Source: Bradyrhizobium sp. WSM3983
GTDB lineage: Bacteria; Pseudomonadota; Alphaproteobacteria; Rhizobiales; Xanthobacteraceae
DNA length: 64,000 bases
NCBI RefSeq assembly: GCF_000473045.1
Contig: NZ_AXAY01000021.1
Coordinates: 1-64,000 of the forward strand
Direction: 5' to 3'
Position numbers and translations under genes: made by a program. The notes under the pieces are model-generated. The model was not told where the DNA came from. It did not search any database and worked only from the letters and a program-made list of their open reading frames with translations. Positions 7,682-16,704 of the stretch are shown here, piece after piece. The number at the start of each line of letters is the position of its first letter. The first letter of the stretch is position 1.

Positions 7682-8728
7682 TTAGCGCTGCGAGACCGTC
7701 TGCACCACGCTCGAGATCGGACGCATGCTGGTGCTGGCGGTCGGCACCTTCATGTCCTTCATCAGCGCTTCATCATATTCCGGCAGCGTCTGAAGCGTCG
7801 TCTTCGCTTTCATCTGCACGACCTTGTAGCCGCCGGCCTTGAGCCGCGCGAGCAGCGCCGGCATTGCTTCGCCGGTGTGCTTCTGGAAATCGTGCATCAG
7901 GATGATGCCCTTGCCGAGCTTGTCGAGCCGCGTCATCACCGTCTCGATGATCTTCTCCGGCGTCGCGCCCTTCCGGAAATCGAAGGAGTCGATGTCGGTC
8001 GAGAACATCGCGACGTTGCGGGTGCCGAAATAGCTCACGATCGCCGGATTGTGTTGAAGCTGCGGGAAGCGGAAGAACGGCGACGGATTGGTGCCGAGCG
8101 CCCATTTCACCGCGCTGATACCCTTCTCGACCTCGTCCTTCGCCATCTGCTCGGTCATCTTCTTGCCGTTCAGGTTGACATGCGACCAGGTGTGCGTGCC
8201 GACCGTGTGGCCTTGGGCCAGCACCTGGCGCAGGATCTCCGGATGATAGGTCGCATGCTTGCCGACCGAGAAGAACAGGCCCTTGGTGCATTCATCCGCG
8301 AGCGCCTTCAGCACTGCGGGCGTGTTCACCGGCCAGGGACCGTCGTCGAAGGTCAACACGACCTCCTTGTCGGTGAGGAAGTCGAACTGCTTGAAATGGT
8401 CGAAGCCGAAGCCGGGGCCGCCGGTGGTGTCGATCTCGACCACGCGGGAGACGCCCAAAGCATTCGGATTGGTGCAGGTCGTCGTCTGCTGAACCGGCGC
8501 CGGTGCCGGCGCGACGGCAGGAGCAGCGGGCTTGCCCGCGAGCGCCGCAGTCGTCTCGACGTCATCCTTGGCGGCAAGCTTGGCCGGCGCCGGCAGAGGA
8601 TCGGCGGCGCGGGCAGCTGTTGTCTTGGGGGCGCCCTGGTCGGCGCGCGAGGAATAAAAGTACCAACCTCCGGCGATCACGACCGCCGCAAGGACACTGG
8701 CCAGCATCAGGCCCAACGCATTACGCAT
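7682..8728 (-). CDS. Polysaccharide deacetylase family protein (NodB fold), membrane-anchored
   Basis: The 348-residue protein has an N-terminal membrane anchor (about 6-24) and an Ala/Pro linker. A carbohydrate esterase 4 domain (about 125-320) follows with motif 1 LTFDDGPW, motif 2 HTWSHVNL (H-x3-H), the RFPQ motif 3 and a late LMHDFQ. CE4 enzymes remove N- or O-acetyl groups from peptidoglycan, chitooligosaccharide or exopolysaccharide; the anchor puts this one on the periplasmic face. It is not NodC-linked, so nodulation factor synthesis is unlikely. The start at 8728 follows GAAAGAG; a longer upstream frame lacks support. It is divergent from the Cys-rich gene at 8980. Confidence 0.88.
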   Translation of the reverse strand: MRNALGLMLASVLAAVVIAGGWYFYSSRADQGAPKTTAARAADPLPAPAKLAAKDDVETTAALAGKPAAPAVAPAPAPVQQTTTCTNPNALGVSRVVEIDTTGGPGFGFDHFKQFDFLTDKEVVLTFDDGPWPVNTPAVLKALADECTKGLFFSVGKHATYHPEILRQVLAQGHTVGTHTWSHVNLNGKKMTEQMAKDEVEKGISAVKWALGTNPSPFFRFPQLQHNPAIVSYFGTRNVAMFSTDIDSFDFRKGATPEKIIETVMTRLDKLGKGIILMHDFQKHTGEAMPALLARLKAGGYKVVQMKAKTTLQTLPEYDEALMKDMKVPTASTSMRPISSVVQTVSQR

Positions 8729-8857
8729 CGCTACTCTTTCCAAATACGCAACCAAACCAGCGGAATTTCCCGCGCGCCCGGCCATTAATGCGAAGGAACA
8801 GTTAACGTGACACCAACACGACAGCGGTTGCGGAGGAATTTCAGCTGGGTGCGCCAA

Positions 8858-8873
8858 AGTGACCGATCTCACA
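8858..8873 (+). promoter_or_regulatory. CRP-like palindrome 1 (AGTGA-N6-TCACA)
   Basis: Half-sites AGTGA and TCACA flank CCGATC, matching nine of ten consensus positions. The site lies in the divergent region between the deacetylase (8728) and the Cys-rich gene (8980). Its centre is exactly 30 bp from that of the second site. Confidence 0.55.
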
Positions 8874-8887
8874 GAGGGCAGGCCGCC

Positions 8888-8903
8888 CGTGACCATCATC
8901 ACA
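8888..8903 (+). promoter_or_regulatory. CRP-like palindrome 2 (CGTGA-N6-TCACA)
   Basis: Half-sites CGTGA and TCACA flank CCATCA, nine of ten consensus positions. Together with the site at 8858 it forms a helically phased pair (30 bp, about three turns). It ends 77 bp upstream of the ATG at 8980. Confidence 0.55.
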
Positions 8904-8979
8904 GTAGAAAGGATTTTGGGGGAGCATGGTCATTCCCATCAACAGCGGGCCCGCTACGCGGTGCCAATGGGAGCTTCAA

Positions 8980-9288
8980 ATGACCACCTCTCTGAACACC
9001 AAGTCCCTGACCACCAGGATCCGCGACACCAGCCTGGCTCTGGGCTTTGCGGCCATCGTCTCGATCATCTCGACGACCTCGAGCTTCGCCTTCTCGGCCG
9101 AAGCGCAGCAGATGTGCACCGGCGATGCCTTCCGCCTGTGCTCGTCGGAGATCCCCAATATCCCGAAGATCACCACGTGCATGATGAAGCATCGTTCGGA
9201 TCTGAGCGCCGGCTGCCGCGCGGTGATGGACAAGGACCTCGCCAAGGGCGCCTCACGCAAGGTCGCTGACGTTCAGGACGGTCAATAA
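8980..9288 (+). CDS. Secreted cysteine-rich repeat protein
   Basis: The 102-residue protein has an N-terminal hydrophobic export signal (about 18-40, ending AFSAEA) and one four-cysteine block spaced C-x7-C-x12-C-x11-C (about 45-80), resembling the cysteine-rich repeat of PF00839. It is presumably periplasmic and disulfide-bonded. Function is unknown. GGGAG eight bases before the ATG supports this start over longer ones. The gene at 9470 encodes a shorter relative with the same spacing. Two CRP-like palindromes lie upstream. Confidence 0.78.
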   Translation: MTTSLNTKSLTTRIRDTSLALGFAAIVSIISTTSSFAFSAEAQQMCTGDAFRLCSSEIPNIPKITTCMMKHRSDLSAGCRAVMDKDLAKGASRKVADVQDGQ

Positions 9289-9334
9289 GAGCGCAACGAG
9301 TACATCGTTGCGTCGGTGAGCTCCCCTCGCGATG

Positions 9335-9355
9335 TGCCCCGGCGTCAAGCCGGGG
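9335..9355. repeat. Small GC-rich hairpin
   Basis: CCCCGGC and GCCGGGG arms are separated by a short loop. It lies between the two Cys-rich genes and has no T-run. It may be a fragment of the CCCGG-type intergenic repeats seen elsewhere or a weak terminator. Confidence 0.45.
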
Positions 9356-9469
9356 CCACGCGGCGGCGCGGAGCAGCCTGCAAGGTCAACCTGCCAATAA
9401 AGCCGTTGCGGCTAAGGGATCGTCGCACTAGCTTCGCCCGCACATTTTGCGGGTACGAGGCATGACGCG

Positions 9470-9688
9470 ATGACCAGATTTCTTTTCATTGTTTCTTTGG
9501 TTCTGTGCGCATCCGGCGCGTCTGCACAGCAGCAGCAACCCGGTCACGACGCCTGCGCGCGCGACGTCTCGCGTCATTGCCGCGCCGTGATGAACAATGG
9601 CGATAGCGCCGTGCTCGCCTGCCTGAAGCAGAACCGCGCCAAGCTGAGCAAGGCCTGCGACAAGGTGCTGACGGAGCACGGGCAGTAA
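9470..9688 (+). CDS. Secreted cysteine-rich repeat protein, short paralogue
   Basis: The 72-residue product has a signal peptide (1-19, ending ASA before Q). Mature residues carry C-x7-C-x13-C-x11-C, with ACLKQNRAKLSKAC closely matching the typical PF00839 core. It is clearly related to the protein at 8980. It is probably a small periplasmic protein with two disulfides; partner and role are unknown. The ATG at 9470 follows GAGGCATGACGCG, so the ribosome site is modest. Confidence 0.75.
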   Translation: MTRFLFIVSLVLCASGASAQQQQPGHDACARDVSRHCRAVMNNGDSAVLACLKQNRAKLSKACDKVLTEHGQ

Positions 9689-9696
9689 GGCTCCTG

Positions 9697-11391
9697 CTAG
9701 CGACTGATGCTGCTTCCTGCCGCAGTCGCGACCACCGGCAACACTTCGGCGCTGGCGCGGTCCGGCGTCTCTTCCTTCCAGCGCACCGAGCCGAATGGCC
9801 GCTCCAGCATGCGGCGGATCCGCACCGGATCGGGGCCGATGTGGAAATCGATCGCCTGCTGATGGAGTGCGCGTTCGGACTGGGTGGAACGGTTGCGCTG
9901 GCGCAGATAATCGAACCAGGTCGGACAGTGATAGCGCTCGGTCCACAATTCGGGATCGGCGATGTCGCGCGCGATCGACCAGCCGTAAGCGCCGTTGCGT
10001 TGCCGGGAGAGTTGCACGTCCTGCATCACATTGTGGAAGGCGCGCGCGTTCTCCTGGGCGACGCGATATTCGATCTCAACCACCAGCGGTCCGCTGCGCC
10101 CGGTCAGCGACAGCTTGACTTCGGGATCGGCCAGCACGTCGGCGTCCTCGTTGCGGGCGCCGACGCGCGGCATCGCAAGCCAGATGCCGAGAACGGGCGA
10201 GATCAGCATCAACCCGGCGGCAGTCAGCAGCGCGACCTCGACCCCGGCATAGTCGGTGAGATGACCCCAGCCCCAGGCGCCGATTGCGATGCCGCCTGAA
10301 ATCGAGGCCTGGAACGCCGCGAGCGATCGCCCCGCGACCCAGCGCGGCGCCGAGAGTTGCACGCCGATGTTGAAGAGTGCGACAGCCGCCATCCAGACAG
10401 CGCCCGCCAGCACCAGCGCGGCCGCTGTCAGCACCGGCTCGCTCGAGAGCGCAAGGGCCGCCATCGCAAAGGCCACCGAGATCGTGCAGGCGCGGATCGC
10501 GGACTCACCGCTCATGCGCTTGCGCAGCTCGTGAATGTTAAGCGCGCCGACGACGGCGCCCATACCGAAGGCGCCCAACATGATGCCGTAAGTCTGTGCA
10601 CCGCCGTGTAGCAGGTCGCGCGCGACCAGCGGCATCAGCGCCATGATCGCGCCACCGATCAGGCCCATCACCAGCGTGCGTAGCAGCACGATCTTGATCG
10701 GCGGCGAATTGGTGATGTAGCGGAAGCCGGACACCATCGCACGATTGAGTTTTTCCCGCGGCAATCGCGAGGGCTCGACCTCGCGCCGCCAGACCAGCAG
10801 CACTACCAGCAGCGGAAGGTAGAGGATCGCGTTACAGGCAAACGCCGCCACCGCGCCGAGTGCGGCGACGATGACACCGCCCACTGCGGGACCGAAGCTG
10901 CGTGCGATGTTGTAGCTGATGCCGTTCAGCGCGACGGCCGATGGCAAGGCTTCAGGCGGCACCTGCTCGCTGACGGAGGACTGCCAGGCCGGTCCGAACA
11001 GCGCATTGCCGCTGCCGACGACGAAGCAGAAGGCCAGCAACGATTCCGGGGCGATGAGCTGCAGCCCGGCCAGGATCGTGAGTGCGGTCGCACCGATCAG
11101 CGCGATCATGAGGGCGACGAGGGCCACGATGCGGCGGTCGTACATGTCGGCGATGGCGCCGGCCGGCATCGAGATCAGCATGATCGGCAGCATCAGGGCG
11201 GTCTGCACCAGCGCCACCTTGTCGGCGGAGGCCGCCATCTGCGTCATCGCCCAGGCGGCGCCCACGCCCTGGATCAGGAGGCCGAGATTGGAGAGCAGGC
11301 TCGCGAGCCAGATGCGCCGGAACACGGTATACCGCAGGGGTGCCGTAATGCCGTCGGCGGGACGTCTCTGGCGGTTCGTCTGCTCGGTCAT
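9697..11391 (-). CDS. MFS transporter with C-terminal soluble domain (MFS_3 / enterobactin-exporter type)
   Basis: The 564-residue protein has the 12-helix MFS core (about 20-410; GQxAD-like loop is GAIADMYDRR), related to EntS-type exporters (PF05977). An extra cytoplasmic C-terminal domain (about 425-545, containing CPTWFDYLRQR and REVEYRV-like strands) is typical of the long proteobacterial MFS_3 subfamily. Substrate is unknown; relatives export siderophores or drugs. The start at 11391 is preceded by GGAAGAGG; an upstream in-frame ATG at 11439 has no ribosome site. No siderophore genes are nearby. Confidence 0.87.
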   Translation of the reverse strand: MTEQTNRQRRPADGITAPLRYTVFRRIWLASLLSNLGLLIQGVGAAWAMTQMAASADKVALVQTALMLPIMLISMPAGAIADMYDRRIVALVALMIALIGATALTILAGLQLIAPESLLAFCFVVGSGNALFGPAWQSSVSEQVPPEALPSAVALNGISYNIARSFGPAVGGVIVAALGAVAAFACNAILYLPLLVVLLVWRREVEPSRLPREKLNRAMVSGFRYITNSPPIKIVLLRTLVMGLIGGAIMALMPLVARDLLHGGAQTYGIMLGAFGMGAVVGALNIHELRKRMSGESAIRACTISVAFAMAALALSSEPVLTAAALVLAGAVWMAAVALFNIGVQLSAPRWVAGRSLAAFQASISGGIAIGAWGWGHLTDYAGVEVALLTAAGLMLISPVLGIWLAMPRVGARNEDADVLADPEVKLSLTGRSGPLVVEIEYRVAQENARAFHNVMQDVQLSRQRNGAYGWSIARDIADPELWTERYHCPTWFDYLRQRNRSTQSERALHQQAIDFHIGPDPVRIRRMLERPFGSVRWKEETPDRASAEVLPVVATAAGSSISR

Positions 11392-11526
11392 ATCCTCTTC
11401 CAAATCGTCTGGCAGAAATGGCTCCAATGATTCCGGCATCTTCAGTGATGCCCGCGAAAGCCCTTCGCTGTCCAGTGGTTAGGCCGCTATAAGCGGTGCA
11501 AAGACATGGTTTACGGGGAAGAGCAG

Positions 11527-12894
11527 ATGAAGCTGTCGCGGCGGACGATCCTCCAGGGTGCGGGTAGCCTGGCGTTCGCGGTTGCGAACTTCCGCAACGA
11601 TGCGCTGGCGCAAGCGCCGTCCGCGGCCCAAAGCCCTGAGGTGCCGCCGATCCTGTTCGTCCATGGCAATGGCGATTACGACGCGCTCTGGATGACGACG
11701 CTGTGGCGGATGGAGTCCAATGGTATTGCGCGCGACCGCATGATGGCGATCAATTTCACCAATCCCACCGCGCGCACCGACGATACGGTCGAGGAGGCCA
11801 ACCGCTCCTCGACCGAGGATCAGCGCCGCGAGCTTGCCGCCGCCATCGCCGAGCTGAAGCGCCGCACGGGCGCGGCGCGCGTGGCGCTGGTCGGCAACTC
11901 TCGCGGCGGCAATTCCATCCGCAACGTCATCAAGAACGGCGGCGCCGGCGATGTCAGCCACGCGGTCCTGTGCGGTACGCCCAATCATGGCGTGTTTGCG
12001 CTCGATGATCTGCTCGGCAGCGAGTTCAACGGACGCGGCACCTTCCTGCGCGGCCTGAACGACGGCGACAGCGAGGTGACGCCGGGCACAGCCTTCCTCA
12101 CCCTGCGCAGCGACGGCATGGACAAATATGCGCAACCCGATGGCCGCTTCATGGGCAAGCCGGGCGTGCCGACCAATGTCACCGCCGAGGGGCCGGAGCT
12201 GAAGGGCGCGACCAATCTCGTGCTCGGCACGATCGACCATCGGGAGACGGCGTATCACCCGCGCGCTTTCCGTGAGATCTACAAGTTTATCGCCGGCCGC
12301 GAGCCCGCGCGCATCGCGATCACGCCGGAGCGCACCGTCCGCCTCAGCGGATTGGTCACGGGCGCGGTGGATGGCGTGCCGACCAATCGCCCGGTGGCCG
12401 GGGCGGTGGTAGAGGTCAACTATGTCGACGGTGAGAGCGGGGAGCGCAGGGGCGTGGTGCATCGCTCGACGACGGGTGCCGACGGCCGTTGGGGGCCGGC
12501 CGCGGTCGATTCCACCTTGCCGCTCGAGCTCGTCCTGACCTCACCCGACGCCCCGACGACGCATTTCTACCGCTCGCCCTTCCCGCGCTCCTCCGACGTT
12601 GTACATTTGCGCGCCGCGCGCCCGTTCATTCCCGCGGACAAGGATGCCGGTGCGGTCGTGATCATGTCGCGCCCGCGCGGCTATTTCGGCCTGCCGCGCG
12701 ATACCGTCCTGTTCGACGGCCAGGAGCCCGCCGACGTTCATCCGGGCGTGCCCACGGATGCGACAGCAACCTTGCGCCTTCCGGCCAGCGAGGGCCGGCG
12801 CAACATCGTGGCCCAGTTCAACGAAGAACGAATTGTGGCACGCGCGTGGCCGGCCTCCGAGAACAGGATTGCGGTTGCCGAACTGACTTATTAG
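11527..12894 (+). CDS. Tat-exported alpha/beta hydrolase (lipase-like)
   Basis: The 455-residue protein starts with a twin-arginine signal (LSRRTILQGAGSLAFA). The hydrolase domain (about 40-265) has PPILFVHGNGD (oxyanion loop) and the nucleophile elbow GNSRGG. A beta-sandwich-like C-terminal part (about 270-455, with VSLSG/GAVVEVNY strands) resembles a carboxypeptidase-regulatory or Big-like accessory domain. It is likely a periplasmic or secreted esterase or lipase of unknown substrate. ATG at 11527 follows GGGGAAGAG; a start seven codons upstream is possible. It lies 50 bp upstream of the P450 gene, same strand. Confidence 0.85.
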   Translation: MKLSRRTILQGAGSLAFAVANFRNDALAQAPSAAQSPEVPPILFVHGNGDYDALWMTTLWRMESNGIARDRMMAINFTNPTARTDDTVEEANRSSTEDQRRELAAAIAELKRRTGAARVALVGNSRGGNSIRNVIKNGGAGDVSHAVLCGTPNHGVFALDDLLGSEFNGRGTFLRGLNDGDSEVTPGTAFLTLRSDGMDKYAQPDGRFMGKPGVPTNVTAEGPELKGATNLVLGTIDHRETAYHPRAFREIYKFIAGREPARIAITPERTVRLSGLVTGAVDGVPTNRPVAGAVVEVNYVDGESGERRGVVHRSTTGADGRWGPAAVDSTLPLELVLTSPDAPTTHFYRSPFPRSSDVVHLRAARPFIPADKDAGAVVIMSRPRGYFGLPRDTVLFDGQEPADVHPGVPTDATATLRLPASEGRRNIVAQFNEERIVARAWPASENRIAVAELTY

Positions 12895-12944
12895 CTAATT
12901 GCCTGCGCAAGCCTTTACTGCGACGAGATCTGCGGGAGAGAGCC

Positions 12945-14312
12945 ATGAACATCGCCAGCGTGCGTCGGCCCATCATCCCCCCGACCCCGCCGCGCGCGCC
13001 GGACAATTTGTCGTTCTTTGGCCGGCTTGCGGTGATCAGGCAGAACATGATCGCCACCTGGGGGCAGCGCGCCTATGAGGAAGAGATCATCCAGGGCCGC
13101 TTCTTCCTGCACAAGAGCTTCATCCTGAATCAGCCGGATGCGATCCGGCACGTCCTGCTCAGCAACTACGAGAACTACAAGCGGACGCCGGCGGGGATCC
13201 GCATGCTGCGTCCCGTGCTCGGCGAAGGTCTTCTGCTCGCCGAGGGGCATGCCTGGACGCATCAGCGCCGGACGCTCGCACCCGCCTTCACGCCGCGCGC
13301 CACCGCCAATCTCGTCCCGCACATGACGGCGGTGCTCGACGAGACCATCGCGAAGCTGGATGCGCGCGCGGACGAGCTGATCGATCTGCGCGAGATCATG
13401 CAGCACATGACGCTTGAGATCGCCGGGCGCACGATGTTCTCGTTCGGCATGGACCGGCACGGCCCGACCTTGCGCAACTTCGTCAGGGAATACGCCGAAC
13501 GGCTCGGGCGGGCCTACTTCCTCGACATGGTGCTGCCGGTCTCCTGGCCGACGCCGATGGATCGGGCTCGCGCCCGCTTCCGCACGCGCTGGACCGAATT
13601 CGTCGCGATGCTGATCGCCGAGCGACGCGCGGCGGGCAAGAAGGACGGTGCACCGCCGCGCGATCTGTTCGATCTCATGGACGAGGCGCGCGATCCTGAA
13701 ACGGGCAAGGGTTTTTCGGACGAGCAGCTCGTCGACGAGGTCGCGACCATGATCCTGGCGGGTCATGAGACGACCGCAACCGCGCTGTTCTGGGCGCTCT
13801 ATCTGCTGGCGCTCGATCCTGATACGCAGGAGGAGGTCGCCTCCGAGACCCGCGGTGAGCATCTCGACAGCATGGCCGATATCGACCGGCAGAAATTCAC
13901 CCGCGCCGTGATCGACGAGACCATGCGGCTCTATCCGCCGGCGTTCCTCGTCGCCCGAGCTGCGCGCGCCAAGGACAATGTGGCCGGAGCTGAGGTCAGC
14001 AAGGGCGACATCATCATGATCGCGCCCTGGCTGCTGCATCGGCACGAGAAGCTGTGGGATCAGCCGAACGCGTTCATTCCAAAGCGCTTCATGTCGAAGG
14101 AACCGCCCGATCGCTTCGCCTATCTGCCGTTCGGCGCGGGCCCGCGTGTCTGCGTCGGCGCGCCGTTCGCGCAGGCTGAGTCCGTGCTGGCGCTGGCCCG
14201 GCTGATCGGCGCGTTCCGCGTCGAGCTCGTCGACACGGATCCTGTCATTCCGTATGGCGTCGTCACGACCCAGCCGGACCACTCACCCATGTTCCGCATC
14301 ACACGCCGGTGA
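12945..14312 (+). CDS. Cytochrome P450
   Basis: The 455-residue soluble P450 shows the I-helix oxygen-binding AGHETT (272-277), ExxR (Glu325-Arg328, ETMRLYPP) and the heme loop FAYLPFGAGPRVCVG with the axial Cys403. It lacks an N-terminal membrane anchor, consistent with a class I bacterial enzyme needing separate ferredoxin and reductase; none is encoded nearby. The ETMRLYPP and FGAGPR pattern is closer to the fatty-acid/CYP4-102-like side than to camphor-type enzymes. Substrate is unknown. GGGAGAG precedes the ATG. It probably shares a transcript with the upstream hydrolase and possibly the downstream cyclase. Confidence 0.95.
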   Translation: MNIASVRRPIIPPTPPRAPDNLSFFGRLAVIRQNMIATWGQRAYEEEIIQGRFFLHKSFILNQPDAIRHVLLSNYENYKRTPAGIRMLRPVLGEGLLLAEGHAWTHQRRTLAPAFTPRATANLVPHMTAVLDETIAKLDARADELIDLREIMQHMTLEIAGRTMFSFGMDRHGPTLRNFVREYAERLGRAYFLDMVLPVSWPTPMDRARARFRTRWTEFVAMLIAERRAAGKKDGAPPRDLFDLMDEARDPETGKGFSDEQLVDEVATMILAGHETTATALFWALYLLALDPDTQEEVASETRGEHLDSMADIDRQKFTRAVIDETMRLYPPAFLVARAARAKDNVAGAEVSKGDIIMIAPWLLHRHEKLWDQPNAFIPKRFMSKEPPDRFAYLPFGAGPRVCVGAPFAQAESVLALARLIGAFRVELVDTDPVIPYGVVTTQPDHSPMFRITRR

Positions 14313-14358
14313 CAGGCTTTGGCCGTGGGCGTGATCCACCCCAAATAGAGTTTGCGCC

Positions 14359-15768
14359 ATGAGCGACATCCAGGCCCAGTTTTCCGTTCTGAAGCAGACC
14401 GCCGACGCGAAGGTGGTCGATGCGATCGCACGTCTCATCAAGGACGGTGAGGATCACGAGCTCAACCGCGTCAATGTCCTCGACTTCGCCAGGCAGTATG
14501 GCCTCGATGAAGAGCACGCGATTTCCGCCTTTCTGCATTCGGCGCGACTGGGGTTGTTCGATCTCGGCTGGAACGTGCTGTGCCCCGGCTGCGGCGGCGT
14601 GCTTGGCGCCCATACGACGCTGAAGGCGCTCAAGCCGGACGATTATCACTGCGCGCTCTGCGCCTGCGGCTACAAGGCCTCGGTCGACGATCAGGTCGAG
14701 GTCTCCTTCACCGTGAATCCGCGCGCCCGGCGGATCGCCGCGCACGATCCTGATACGCTTCCGGTGTGGGAGTATTTCAAGCAGGTGTTCTGGAGTTCCG
14801 GCGTCGACTTCAACAAGGAATCGTTTGCGACACTGGCCAACGAGGTGACGCTGGATACGATGGAGCTGCCGGCCGGCGAGAAGGCAACCATGTCGCTGCA
14901 ACTGCCGAACGACTTCATCATCATCTTCGAGCCGGTGACGCACGCCGCTCATTTTATCGACGTCCAGGGCGAGCCGACCAAGGATCGTCAACAGCTTGCC
15001 ATCATGTACAACAAGGTGCAGGCCCCGACGGGGACCGCGACGATGCGGCCGGGTCCGCTGCGGCTGTCGCTGGAGAACCAGGCCGGCGTGCGCGTGCTAC
15101 CGTCGGTGTTCATCGCGGCCGAAGCGCTTCATCATCTGATCGGCAAGCGCAAGCCGTTCCTGACCGCCAAGCGCATGCTGTCGAACCAGACGTTTCGCGA
15201 CGTCTTCAAGGCGGACAATCTCAGTCTCGACCAGCGGCTCCAGATCACCTCGCTGACCTTCCTGTTCACCGATTTGAAGGGATCGACAGCGCTCTACGAG
15301 CGCGTCGGCGACCTCGCCGCCTTCGATCTCGTGCGTGCGCATTTCCACGCGTTGCTGGAGATCATCTCGTCCGAGAAGGGCGCGGTGGTGAAGACCATCG
15401 GCGATGCCGTGATGGCGACCTTCGTCCGTCCCGAGCACGCGATCGTCGCGGGCTTGCGGATGCGCGCGGCGATGGACGAACTCAACAAGCAACGCGGCAC
15501 CGCTGATCTCATCGTCAAGATCGGCATCCATGAAGGCCCGTGCCTCGCGGTGATGCTCAACGAGCGGCAGGATTATTTCGGCCAGACCGTCAATATCGCC
15601 GCGCGCGTGCAAAGCCTCTCGACCGCGCGGGAGATCCACATCACCGGCCCGGTGCTGGACGCACCCGCCGTCGCCGAGGTCTTGCAGCAGCGTGCGATCA
15701 AGCCGATCCAGAAGCAGGCGGCGCTACGCGGCATCGCCGACAAGATGGTGGTGTACGAGATACCGTGA
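14359..15768 (+). CDS. Class III adenylate/guanylate cyclase with N-terminal zinc-ribbon domain (DUF5939 type)
   Basis: The 469-residue protein has an N-terminal regulatory part (1-280) with a four-cysteine zinc-ribbon pattern, C75-x2-C78 and C98-x2-C101, then a class III cyclase domain (about 290-465). It shows LFTDLKGST with the first metal Asp, VKTIGDAVMATF with the second Asp and an adenine-type Lys, and QTVNIAARVQ with the transition-state Asn and Arg. The catalytic set looks complete, so it should make cAMP (less likely cGMP). There is no membrane segment. It lies 46 bp after the P450 gene. What the N-terminal domain senses is unknown. Confidence 0.92.
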   Translation: MSDIQAQFSVLKQTADAKVVDAIARLIKDGEDHELNRVNVLDFARQYGLDEEHAISAFLHSARLGLFDLGWNVLCPGCGGVLGAHTTLKALKPDDYHCALCACGYKASVDDQVEVSFTVNPRARRIAAHDPDTLPVWEYFKQVFWSSGVDFNKESFATLANEVTLDTMELPAGEKATMSLQLPNDFIIIFEPVTHAAHFIDVQGEPTKDRQQLAIMYNKVQAPTGTATMRPGPLRLSLENQAGVRVLPSVFIAAEALHHLIGKRKPFLTAKRMLSNQTFRDVFKADNLSLDQRLQITSLTFLFTDLKGSTALYERVGDLAAFDLVRAHFHALLEIISSEKGAVVKTIGDAVMATFVRPEHAIVAGLRMRAAMDELNKQRGTADLIVKIGIHEGPCLAVMLNERQDYFGQTVNIAARVQSLSTAREIHITGPVLDAPAVAEVLQQRAIKPIQKQAALRGIADKMVVYEIP

Positions 15769-15988
15769 GGGACTGACGGTGACTGCCACCGCAATGATGA
15801 TGTGGAGGCAGGTGCGTGCCACATCCTCTACCGTCAAGCCCGGCCATAACGCTAATTGACGCACTCAGATTGCCGAAACGTAATGCGGCGCGCGGGACTG
15901 ACGCACGTTGCGCCGGTTGAGTTTCCCTCTCATATAATGCTGGTAGCGGCCGCGTTCCTCGCGGCGTCATCGATTTCGGTAGGATCTT

Positions 15989-16477
15989 ATGCTCGACGGC
16001 CTGCGCCAATTCATCGCCGACATTGTTGCTCCTCATGCCCAGGACCGCGGCTTCGGCGACAGCGATTATCGGCTGGCGGCCACCGCGCTGCTGATCCATG
16101 TGGTTTCGCTGGACGGCCAGCCGACGCAGGCCGAGCAGAGCAAGCTGCACAATCTGATCGAAAGCCATTTCGGGCTCGACCGGGGCACGGCCGACCGGCT
16201 GATTGCGGATGCGACCCAGGTCGAGGGCGAGGCGGTCGATCTGTATCATTTCACCAGCGTCATCATGCGCTCGCTCGACGAAGAGGGGCGCAAGCGCATC
16301 GTCCAGATGATGTGGGAGCTGGTCTATGCCGACGGCCAGGTCACCGAGTTCGAGGACAACGTCGTCTGGCGCGCCTCCGACCTGCTCGGGATTTCCCAGC
16401 GCGACCGGATCGATCTCAAGCACGCCGTCGGGGACCGCGCCGGCGATCAGGTCAAGGACGACGCCGTCGGCGGCTAA
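15989..16477 (+). CDS. TerB-family protein (tellurite-resistance/DjlA-like N domain)
   Basis: The 162-residue all-helical protein fits the TerB fold, with two related acidic motifs (VSLDGQPTQAEQ near 40 and VYADGQVTEFED near 110) that bind metal in TerB relatives. Members act at the membrane in stress responses; no tellurite operon is here, so resistance itself cannot be inferred. The 220 bp between the cyclase and this gene hold no other frame, and it probably has its own promoter. Confidence 0.82.
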   Translation: MLDGLRQFIADIVAPHAQDRGFGDSDYRLAATALLIHVVSLDGQPTQAEQSKLHNLIESHFGLDRGTADRLIADATQVEGEAVDLYHFTSVIMRSLDEEGRKRIVQMMWELVYADGQVTEFEDNVVWRASDLLGISQRDRIDLKHAVGDRAGDQVKDDAVGG

Positions 16478-16554
16478 GTAGTGCTCATGCGCGAAATTTC
16501 CGGTTGTGCGGCTCACATGACGAAACTTTAATGTAGCGTCGCGCCGCCCGAGTT

Positions 16555-16584
16555 CCGGATTCCCCTGTTAATCCGGGGTTTTCC
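16555..16584 (+). terminator. Possible terminator after the TerB-like gene
   Basis: CCGGATT and AATCCGG (7 bp, 8-base loop) are followed by GGTTTTCCC. Placement 80 bp after the stop codon fits termination; the T-run is short. Confidence 0.4.
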
Positions 16585-16704
16585 CGCTCTCCCTGTTGCC
16601 CGCTCAGGCCGCCATGCTGCTGGCGCCGCTTGCTTGTCGCGCGCGGCTTATGCTCCATTTCGGCCATTAAGGGCCAAAAAACTTCAATTCATGAGACTGC
16701 GATC

